22,742 nucleotides of DNA from JBHIDQ01 sp046760155 (GTDB lineage: Bacteria; Chloroflexota; Dehalococcoidia; Dehalococcoidales; RBG-16-60-22): the NCBI GenBank assembly GCA_046760155.1, contig JBHIDQ010000010.1:1-22742 (forward strand), read 5' to 3'. The notes below the pieces were generated by a model. That model was not told the DNA's origin. It did not search any database and was given only the letters and a program-made list of their open reading frames with translations. The translations under genes were made by a program, and so were the position numbers. This document shows, in pieces, positions 7,492 through 13,216 of the stretch; the stretch's first letter is position 1; each line of letters starts with the position of its first letter.

Positions 7492-8751
7492 ATGAAGAGA
7501 ATAGAAAAAACAAAGGTTGCCTTCGATAGCTTGGGCTGTAAGCTCAATCAGGCTGAGACCGAGTCTTTAGCTCGACAATTGGCTGAGGCAGGATATGAAC
7601 TGGTACCATCGGCGGATAAAGCTGATGTCTATATCCTCAATACCTGCACGGTGACACACATTGCCGACCGCAAGTCCCGCCATTTTCTCCGACAGGTTAA
7701 TCGGCAAAACCCTGAGGCCCGACTGGTGGCGATTGGTTGCTATGCAGAACGGTCACCTCAAGAACTGGCTCAGATTGATGGGGTTGACTTGGTTATCGGT
7801 AACGAGCAAAAACCGCGTCTGCTGCGGCGGCTGCAAGCGTCTGGTTGCTTGGACCGTCCGCCCTCTACTCATACCAGCCGTCATTTTAATGGCTGCCGAA
7901 CGCGCGCCTTCATCAAGGTTCAGGATGGCTGCCATAATTTTTGTAGTTACTGCATTGTACCCTTGGTGCGGAGGAGAGAGGAAAACGTGCCCGCTGACCA
8001 GATTGTTGCTGAGGTTGGTCAGCGGGTGGCTGAGGGTGGTAAAGAGGTGGTGCTCACCGGAACTGAAATTGGTTCGTATCGTTGCGATGGGGTTAATCTG
8101 ACGGGGTTACTGGAGCGCATTTTAACGGAGACCGATATTACCAGGTTAAGGCTGTCTTCACTCCAGCCCCAGGAAATCTCCCTCGAACTTATCAGGCTAT
8201 GGCAAGACCGTCGCCTGTGTCCCCATTTCCACCTGTCCCTCCAGAGTGGTAGTGACGCCGTGCTTGGTCGGATGAAGCGACGCTATACCACCACTGACTA
8301 TCAGCGAACTGTTTCTTTACTTCGTGAAGCAGTGCCTGAGGTAGCCATCACCACTGATGTAATCGTTGGCTTCCCCGGTGAGACTGAGGCAGAATTCCAG
8401 GAGAGCTTTAACTTTTGCCGTCAGATGGAATTCGCCCGCATTCACCTCTTTCCTTACTCACCACGCCGGGAAACTGAAGCCGCCCGAATGCCCCATCAGG
8501 TATCGGAAAAAGTTAAGAAGCAGCGCAGCCGAAAGATGCTGGCACTGGCTGAAGAAAGCGCCCAGAACTTCCGCCAACGCTTTTTAGGCAAGACAATGAC
8601 GGTATTATGGGAGAAGCAGACTGGTGGTATCTGGTCTGGCCTCACCGGTAACTACATCAAGGTATATACTAAGAGTAACAATGATTTAACTAATAGGTTG
8701 CTGCCAGTGAAGCTAACGGAAATTAGAGGTGATGGGGTGTGGGGGAGATAG
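7492..8751 (+). CDS. mtaB: tRNA t6A37 methylthiotransferase MtaB-like (radical SAM)
   Basis: This protein belongs to the MiaB/MtaB family, which adds a methylthio group to position 37 adenosine derivatives in tRNA; the MtaB branch acts on t6A37 of tRNAs reading ANN codons. The 419-residue product has the N-terminal UPF0004 domain with C16 (LGCKLNQAE), C52 (NTCTVT) and C83 (IGCYAER) for the auxiliary cluster. The radical SAM motif is C147-x3-C151-x2-C154, and a C-terminal TRAM-like domain spans about 360-419. The LGCKLNQ opening favours MtaB over MiaB (LGCQMN). I chose ATG 7492 because the promoter -10 box lies at 7476-7481; an upstream in-frame extension to 7441 would precede the transcript. 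No Shine-Dalgarno is present. The stop abuts the stop of the converging gene. Confidence 0.92.
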   Translation: MKRIEKTKVAFDSLGCKLNQAETESLARQLAEAGYELVPSADKADVYILNTCTVTHIADRKSRHFLRQVNRQNPEARLVAIGCYAERSPQELAQIDGVDLVIGNEQKPRLLRRLQASGCLDRPPSTHTSRHFNGCRTRAFIKVQDGCHNFCSYCIVPLVRRREENVPADQIVAEVGQRVAEGGKEVVLTGTEIGSYRCDGVNLTGLLERILTETDITRLRLSSLQPQEISLELIRLWQDRRLCPHFHLSLQSGSDAVLGRMKRRYTTTDYQRTVSLLREAVPEVAITTDVIVGFPGETEAEFQESFNFCRQMEFARIHLFPYSPRRETEAARMPHQVSEKVKKQRSRKMLALAEESAQNFRQRFLGKTMTVLWEKQTGGIWSGLTGNYIKVYTKSNNDLTNRLLPVKLTEIRGDGVWGR

Positions 8752-9633
8752 TTAAGCATTCAGCTTCTTCGCCGGGTTTCTGAATTCGCAGGGCACCTTG
8801 GTCTGGCAGAGGCCACAGCCAACCACCTCAACTTTATACTCTTTTACTAAGTAACCTAATTCAGAGAAAAGATAATCATTGCATTTTATTTTATCGTGAC
8901 CGCTCTCGGTGATTGCCCCGGCAGGACAGCGGGGAATACAGGCCCGGCATTTACGGTTGACATAAAAAGGACAGTTTGAGTAGGGGCTTTTAGCCGTCCT
9001 GGGGCTTATCGGCAACTCTAGGTCGGTAACGACGCTCCCACAGCGGTGGGCAATGCCGCGTTCGGTGATGAAGCCGTCGGAAAGACTGAAGGTGCCCAGT
9101 CCGGCGGCGTAAGCAATGTGCCGCTCCGACCAGTTTGAGTAGCGTCCCTTCTTGTTGGTCTCGGTTTTGAAATAGGGTTGCAATGCTGGTGCTACTGCCA
9201 GACATCCCTTTTCGGTAAGAAGCTCAACGGTATGTTCCCGTAGCGCCTCGTTAAATTTCTCGCCATACCAGCGGGTATATGACCAAACGCGGGATGGAGC
9301 CTTTGTCTGCGGGCGGTTAGATTCCCGTGTCTTCTTGGTAATCGGCAGAATCCAGCTAATAACGGAGAGCTGTGCCGGCAAATCTTCAAGGCTTTTATGA
9401 TAGGTTTTGGCTAGTGCCTCACGGGGGGTGAAGTGACCGGGGGCGATAATGGACTTATATTCAGGGAAGATGGGATCATCGCCATCAGCGAACTGCACCA
9501 GTGGTTCGTCAAAGATAAAATCATTATCCGACTCAGGCATGCGATTTTGGGGACTGGTGCGGGTAAACTTCTTGATTTCCTCTTCAATAAACCGGGCCAT
9601 CTCGCTTTGTTCTTTTGTCTTTGCTGAAGCCAC
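8752..9633 (-). CDS. Epoxyqueuosine reductase (QueG)-like 4Fe-4S ferredoxin protein
   Basis: This 293-residue protein resembles the QueG family (COG1600-like). The central segment SNWSERHIAYAAGLGTFSLS at 166-185, followed by an RCGS-VVTDLELP stretch, is typical of QueG and of the related reductive dehalogenase core. Eight cysteines can bind two 4Fe-4S clusters: C221, C229-x2-C232-x3-C236-P, then C251, C273-x2-C276-x5-C282. The C-terminal HEAT-like extension of some QueG proteins is missing. The catalytic aspartate region is not recognisable; PALQPYFKTE occupies that place. Its reaction is therefore uncertain: queuosine maturation, another cobamide-linked reduction, or electron transfer. It has no Tat signal, so it is not a classical RdhA. 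The start is GTG 9633 with AGGAG 8 nt upstream. It follows the DUF5808-like gene by 46 bp. Confidence 0.8.
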   Translation of the reverse strand: MASAKTKEQSEMARFIEEEIKKFTRTSPQNRMPESDNDFIFDEPLVQFADGDDPIFPEYKSIIAPGHFTPREALAKTYHKSLEDLPAQLSVISWILPITKKTRESNRPQTKAPSRVWSYTRWYGEKFNEALREHTVELLTEKGCLAVAPALQPYFKTETNKKGRYSNWSERHIAYAAGLGTFSLSDGFITERGIAHRCGSVVTDLELPISPRTAKSPYSNCPFYVNRKCRACIPRCPAGAITESGHDKIKCNDYLFSELGYLVKEYKVEVVGCGLCQTKVPCEFRNPAKKLNA

Positions 9634-9679
9634 TGGTAGCTCTCCTTTCTGCTATTTATCACCAAATCTTACTTTGGCT

Positions 9680-10036
9680 TCACTCTGTCTCTAGGGCGCG
9701 TGTTAGCACTTCTCTCATACGCTGTCCTGGCATCAGGAAGTCTTCCTCGGAGATGTCTTGCCCGATGAGTCTCAGCCTCTCCAGCAGCGCATAGAAGTTG
9801 ATTGCCCAGCCAATGCCAAATACTTCGGGAGAAAAAATTCGGCTTTCGTAAGGATTCCAGTAAGCTTCCTTGATCCTTTCCAGCGTGGGCATCCGAAAGT
9901 CATACGGAATGAAGCCGGCAATTGTCCCATGCCATTCTCTTTCCTCTTTGGGCCTTTCTAGTTCTTGACATACCGCGGCTAAGGTAAGAGTAATCGCCGT
10001 AGCTTGAAGCATTCTGCTAAACCATTTTGTGTTCAT
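9680..10036 (-). CDS. Small DUF5808-like protein with N-terminal hydrophobic segment
   Basis: This is a 118-residue protein of unknown function. Residues about 9-23 (MLQATAITLTLAAVC) are hydrophobic and could anchor the protein or act as a signal. The central part, WNPYESRIFSPEVFGIGWAI at about 60-79, resembles the NPxDpRifVPkrxGxGWtiNF pattern of DUF5808, so I assign it tentatively to that family. The start overlaps the stop of the GNAT gene by four bases (ATGA), with AAGGAG 6 nt before it, showing translational coupling. The QueG-like gene follows. No function is known. Confidence 0.65.
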   Translation of the reverse strand: MNTKWFSRMLQATAITLTLAAVCQELERPKEEREWHGTIAGFIPYDFRMPTLERIKEAYWNPYESRIFSPEVFGIGWAINFYALLERLRLIGQDISEEDFLMPGQRMREVLTRALETE

Positions 10037-10533
10037 GGTGACTCCTTTGCCTCTAGCTCGTTGTTTATTCCTAAGACCACCGAGGTTTCAATCTGTCGCT
10101 GAGGAATGTCCCAGTAGGTCTTGAGCAGTTCGTCCTTATTCGGCAAGAGGTTAAAGCCGTGTTTTTGGTAAAAAGCAATTGCCCAGCGAGCATCAGCCCA
10201 TGTCCCAACCAGTAGACGGGAGGTGGCTACCAGACCCTTAAGATGATTTAATAGTTTACTGGCTATTCCCTGCCATTGCCACTGGGGTAAGACATAGGCA
10301 TGGCGAATAAGGGTAACATCTTTAATTGGTTCAATTCCCATTACTCCAACAAGCTCTCCGTTTACTTCCCAGCCGAAGAAAGTAACCCGCTTCATTTCCC
10401 TTTCCAGTTCCTCTATAGGCATATAGGGCTGGTGGTAGCAGTCGGCTGGTATAACGCCACCATAAGCTTTGGCGGCCTCATTAATGATAGAATATATCGT
10501 CTGGGTATCACTTGCCTGACACTTACGAATCAT
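10033..10533 (-). CDS. GNAT-family N-acetyltransferase
   Basis: The 166-residue protein has a GNAT fold pattern. It starts IRKCQASDTQTIYSIINEAA, has a strand with GWEVNGELVGVMGIE, and then the acetyl-CoA pyrophosphate loop QWQWQGIASKLL (motif A, here QxxxGxA) at about 84-95. AIAFYQKHGF (motif B, about 118-127) follows. The acceptor substrate cannot be inferred. It begins at ATG 10533 without a clear Shine-Dalgarno, about 14 nt from the predicted transcription start. It is the first gene of a three-gene unit with the DUF5808-like and QueG-like genes. Confidence 0.82.
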   Translation of the reverse strand: MIRKCQASDTQTIYSIINEAAKAYGGVIPADCYHQPYMPIEELEREMKRVTFFGWEVNGELVGVMGIEPIKDVTLIRHAYVLPQWQWQGIASKLLNHLKGLVATSRLLVGTWADARWAIAFYQKHGFNLLPNKDELLKTYWDIPQRQIETSVVLGINNELEAKESP

Positions 10534-10553
10534 AAACCGCCAACTTTATTAAG

Positions 10554-10581
10554 ATTATAACATTAGGTGATGATTAATCAA
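10554..10581 (-). promoter_or_regulatory. Promoter of the GNAT/DUF5808-like/QueG-like unit
   Basis: On the minus strand TTGATT (10581-10576), 16 bp and TATAAT (10559-10554) predict a start near 10547 and a leader of about 14 nt. The 10-bp palindrome TGATTAATCA (10571-10580) overlaps the -35 box and could be an operator or chance. Confidence 0.55.
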
Positions 10582-10643
10582 GGGAATTTTGAGAGGGTGG
10601 AGATTAAAAGCAATCTGGAGGCTAGCATTCTAAAATCAGTGTA

Positions 10644-10652
10644 TGTTATAAT
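10644..10652 (+). promoter_or_regulatory. Extended -10 promoter of the PEPCK gene
   Basis: TGTTATAAT combines a TGn extension with a perfect TATAAT (10647-10652). No convincing -35 box lies 16-18 bp upstream, as is common for extended -10 promoters. The predicted start near 10659 gives a leader of about 100 nt that contains the hairpin at 10704-10723. A second TATAAT at 10728-10733 could give a shorter transcript. Confidence 0.5.
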
Positions 10653-10703
10653 GAGCAATGGAAATTCCTGATTCATCTGCTTGTGTGGGGAACAACATTA
10701 TAC

Positions 10704-10723
10704 GAAGGGGCACTGGCCCCTTC
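10704..10723 (+). promoter_or_regulatory. Perfect hairpin/palindrome in the PEPCK leader
   Basis: GAAGGGGC and GCCCCTTC form a perfect 8-bp stem around the 4-nt loop ACTG. It is followed after about 9 nt by six T residues (10733-10738) and then by GGGAGG and the start codon. It could be an attenuator-like or protein-binding RNA hairpin, or a DNA operator just upstream of the second -10 box. Confidence 0.5.
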
Positions 10724-10760
10724 AATTTATAATTTTTTGGAATCATGTAGGGAGGTGTCT

Positions 10761-12542
10761 ATGCCAACACCTTTAGAAAATTGGGTTGCAGAAGTAGCCA
10801 GATTGACAAAGCCGGATAGAATCTGGTGGTGTGACGGCTCGGACGAAGAAGCACACCGGCTTATGGAAATAGGCATGAAAGAGGAAAAGCTTGAGGGTAA
10901 ACCGGTATTCTACGAATTAAATCAGAGTAATTGGCCCAGTGCCTACCTTCACCGAAGCCATCCCACGGATGTAGCGCGGACTGAGCATCTGACTTATATC
11001 TCTCAGCCGGATAAAGAGACTGCTGGCCCGAATAATAACTGGATGGAACCAAAGGAAGCAAAACAGTTATTGACGAAACTCTCCGACGGCTGTATGCGTG
11101 GCAAAACAATGTACGTGCTGCCCTATGCTATGGGCAACCATCTCGATTCACCTTATACCAAGCTCTGTGTTCAGCTGACTGATATTTCTTACGTAGCCAT
11201 AAGTATGAGGATAATGACGATTCTGGGAAAGCGCGTTTTAGACAAAATCGGGAGCAGTGAGAATTTTGTGAAAGGGATACACTCAGTAAGCGACTTTGAT
11301 CCAAATAAAAGATATATCATGCATTTCCCCCAGGAGGGTCTGGTCTGGAGCATTGGTTCGGGTTATGGCGGAAACGCGTTGCTGGGAAAGAAATGTTTCT
11401 CCTTAAGGATTGCTTCTTGGCTCGGGCTAAATGAAGGCTGGCTTGCCGAACATATGGTCATTATGGGCATTGAAGACCCTGATGGTGAGATAACATACAT
11501 CTTAGCTGCCTTTCCCTCTTATTGCGGGAAAACAAATTTAGCTATGCTTGAACCCGCGTTGCCTGGTTATAAGATTTGGACTCTGGGCGATGATATTGCC
11601 TGGATAAATATTGGCCCTGATGGTCGCTTTTACGCGGTAAACCCCGAAAAAGGGTATTTCGGTGTTGCTCCGGGAACTTCTTCCAAAACTAATCCTAATA
11701 TGCTGAGAACATTAAAAAACAACAAATTCTATCCCACCCTGTTCACCAATACCGGATTGAATGTTGACACCAATGAGCCCTGGTGGGAAGGTCTCGACGG
11801 CGACGTTCCGAAAAATGTGCTGGACTGGCAGGGAAATCCATGGGACGCATCTTCAGGCACGAAGGTTGCTCACCCCAATGCGAGGTTTACGACCTCAATT
11901 TATAATACACCGAGACTTTCTCCTGAATTTGACAACCCGAAGGGAGTCCCGATTTCGGCAATTATCATCGGTGGACGGAGAACCAGGACGATTCCCTTAA
12001 TCGTGGAATCTTTTGACTGGGTTGATGGTGTATTTTTGGGTGCCAGGAACGGTTCTGAAACAACTGCCGCGGCAGCACAGCAAGTGGGTGTTCTAAGGAG
12101 AGACCCAATGGCGATGCTTCCTTTCTGCGGTTACAACATGGGTGATTATCTGCAACACTGGATCGACATGGAAGGGAAAGCCAGACAACTGCCACGAATC
12201 TATTCTGCGAACTGGTTTAGAGTGGACGAAGATGGAAATTTCATCTGGCCGGGATTTGGAGAAAATATACGTGTGTTGAAGTGGATTATTGACCGGGTGA
12301 AAGGTCGTGTCTCGGCAAAGGAGACACCTTTAGGACTTATACCAAATTATGAAGATTTGACACTTGATGGCTTGAATTTCCCCAAAGAAAGGTTTGAATT
12401 ACTTTTTGCCATAAATAAACCAGAATGGGAGAAAGAAATGGCCGATATTGAGGAATTCTTCAAAAAGTTTGCTTCAAGAATGCCGAAAAAGATTTGGGAT
12501 AAATACCGGGCACTGAACCATTGCCTTGGTAATAGTGCCTGA
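10761..12542 (+). CDS. pckG: Phosphoenolpyruvate carboxykinase (GTP)
   Basis: PEPCK interconverts oxaloacetate plus GTP with PEP plus GDP and CO2; in organisms with incomplete central pathways it links C3 and C4 pools. The 593-residue length is typical of the GTP family. Visible motifs are SHPTDVARTEHLTYI at 66-80, GCMRGKTMYVLPYAMG at 110-125, the P-loop with reactive cysteine FPSYCGKTNLAM at 251-262, GDD at 276-278, and a mobile-lid and nucleotide region reading FLGARNGSETTAAA (usually GATMRSETTAAA). DPMAMLPFCGYNMGDYLQHW follows. I chose ATG 10761 with GGGAGGTG just before it; the frame is open back to GTG 10683, but that part is not family-like. The gene stands alone between divergent and convergent neighbours. 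Confidence 0.95.
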   Translation: MPTPLENWVAEVARLTKPDRIWWCDGSDEEAHRLMEIGMKEEKLEGKPVFYELNQSNWPSAYLHRSHPTDVARTEHLTYISQPDKETAGPNNNWMEPKEAKQLLTKLSDGCMRGKTMYVLPYAMGNHLDSPYTKLCVQLTDISYVAISMRIMTILGKRVLDKIGSSENFVKGIHSVSDFDPNKRYIMHFPQEGLVWSIGSGYGGNALLGKKCFSLRIASWLGLNEGWLAEHMVIMGIEDPDGEITYILAAFPSYCGKTNLAMLEPALPGYKIWTLGDDIAWINIGPDGRFYAVNPEKGYFGVAPGTSSKTNPNMLRTLKNNKFYPTLFTNTGLNVDTNEPWWEGLDGDVPKNVLDWQGNPWDASSGTKVAHPNARFTTSIYNTPRLSPEFDNPKGVPISAIIIGGRRTRTIPLIVESFDWVDGVFLGARNGSETTAAAAQQVGVLRRDPMAMLPFCGYNMGDYLQHWIDMEGKARQLPRIYSANWFRVDEDGNFIWPGFGENIRVLKWIIDRVKGRVSAKETPLGLIPNYEDLTLDGLNFPKERFELLFAINKPEWEKEMADIEEFFKKFASRMPKKIWDKYRALNHCLGNSA

Positions 12543-12575
12543 TGGTTATAGTATTTTCTATTATTGGGTATGATG

Positions 12576-12648
12576 CGCGCCTAGAGGGATTCGAACCCAC
12601 GACCCTCGGTTCCGAAGACCGATGCTCTGTCCGCTGAGCTATAGGCGC
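12576..12648 (-). tRNA. tRNA-Arg (anticodon TCG)
   Basis: The cloverleaf is complete: acceptor GCGCCTA/TAGGCGC, D-stem GCTC/GAGC, anticodon stem TCGGT/ACCGA with loop CTTCGGA (anticodon at 12615-12613, reading CGA), and T-loop TTCGAAT. The T-stem GTGGG/CCCTC holds one U-U mismatch. The 3' CCA is not encoded (CAT follows the discriminator G). It lies 8 bp after the tRNA-His CCA and is probably co-transcribed with it. Confidence 0.95.
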
Positions 12649-12656
12649 CTATAGAA

Positions 12657-12734
12657 TGGGGTGAGTGGAGGGATTTGAACCCTCGTTCTCCAGGGCCACA
12701 ACCTGGCGCCTTAGTCCACTGGGCTACACTCACC
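12657..12734 (-). tRNA. tRNA-His (anticodon GTG) with encoded CCA
   Basis: The acceptor GTGAGTG/CACTCAC is preceded by the extra G-1 (12734), which faces discriminator C73 (12660), the hallmark identity pair of tRNA-His. The anticodon loop TTGTGGC (12701-12695) gives GTG. The T-arm GAGGG/CCCTC is perfect, and CCA is encoded at 12659-12657. As a GUN-anticodon tRNA it is a normal substrate of queuosine modification. Confidence 0.97.
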
Positions 12735-12749
12735 ATGAATTGCAGAGAT

Positions 12750-12778
12750 ATTATAGCTGAAAACTCCTCTCGGTTCAA
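12750..12778 (-). promoter_or_regulatory. Promoter of the tRNA-His/tRNA-Arg unit
   Basis: On the minus strand TTGAAC (12778-12773), a 17-bp spacer and perfect TATAAT (12755-12750) predict a start near 12743, about 9 nt before the tRNA-His 5' end. No hairpin terminator is seen after tRNA-Arg before the end of the PEPCK gene at 12542. Confidence 0.7.
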
Positions 12779-12806
12779 TGTGTTGCTGGGTTATTGCCAC
12801 GGTTAA

Positions 12807-13091
12807 CTATTTTTCAGTTAACTGCACGATGGTTACCCCAGCTTCCCCCTCCCCGTAACCACCGGGGCGATAAGATTTGACCAGAGGATGCTTGGCTAAT
12901 TGTTCTCGGACTGCCTGGCGCAGTGTCCCCGTGCCTTTACCGTGAACCACTCTAATCTGGTGTAGACCACTCATAAAAGCATCATGAAGGTATTGGTCAA
13001 GCTTTAGTAGTGCTTCGTCTACGGTGAGGTGACGGAGGCTTACCTCATCGCTGGCTGACGCCTTTTTGCGACGATATTTGCTTTTGCGCAT
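12807..13091 (-). CDS. Small stand-alone Smr-domain protein (MutS2 C-terminal-like)
   Basis: This 94-residue protein is almost entirely an Smr domain. SLRHLTVDEALLKLDQYL at 18-35 matches the opening helix, and the hallmark HGKGTGTLR lies at 50-58. It ends with the usual PGGYGEGEAGVTIVQL. The first 15 residues are lysine/arginine-rich. Smr domains nick or cleave DNA or RNA; MutS2 uses one on branched DNA and collided ribosomes. Here no MutS core is attached and no mutS gene is adjacent. ATG 13091 lacks a clear Shine-Dalgarno and lies about 12 nt from the predicted transcription start. The exact role is unknown. Confidence 0.85.
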   Translation of the reverse strand: MRKSKYRRKKASASDEVSLRHLTVDEALLKLDQYLHDAFMSGLHQIRVVHGKGTGTLRQAVREQLAKHPLVKSYRPGGYGEGEAGVTIVQLTEK

Positions 13092-13109
13092 GAGAGCTAA
13101 CCCACGCTG

Positions 13110-13139
13110 ATTTTAGCACTCCAAGCCAAGATAAAACAA
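13110..13139 (-). promoter_or_regulatory. Promoter of the Smr-domain gene
   Basis: On the minus strand TTGTTT (13139-13134), 18 bp and TAAAAT (13115-13110) with a TGC extension immediately before it predict a start near 13103. The leader would be about 12 nt. Confidence 0.5.
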
Positions 13140-13156
13140 ACGGGTTAGGTGTTTCC

Positions 13157-13186
13157 TTGTTACTGCTTTGGCTCTAGTGCTACAAT
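13157..13186 (+). promoter_or_regulatory. Promoter of uvrA
   Basis: TTGTTA (13157-13162), 18 bp and TACAAT (13181-13186) predict a start near 13193. The leader of about 24 nt contains GAGGGAGG (13201-13208), a strong ribosome site for ATG 13217. I see no SOS-type inverted repeat that I could name. Confidence 0.55.
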
Positions 13187-13216
13187 AAAATTTGGGTATA
13201 GAGGGAGGTCTTTGAG

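Noticed and set aside
8752..9633. Reductive dehalogenase (RdhA)
   Set aside because: It is far shorter than RdhA, has no Tat signal and no adjacent membrane-anchor RdhB; the QueG-like label fits better.
10683..10760. GTG start adding 26 residues to PEPCK
   Set aside because: The segment includes the leader hairpin and second -10 box, is not family-like, and a strong ribosome site precedes ATG 10761.
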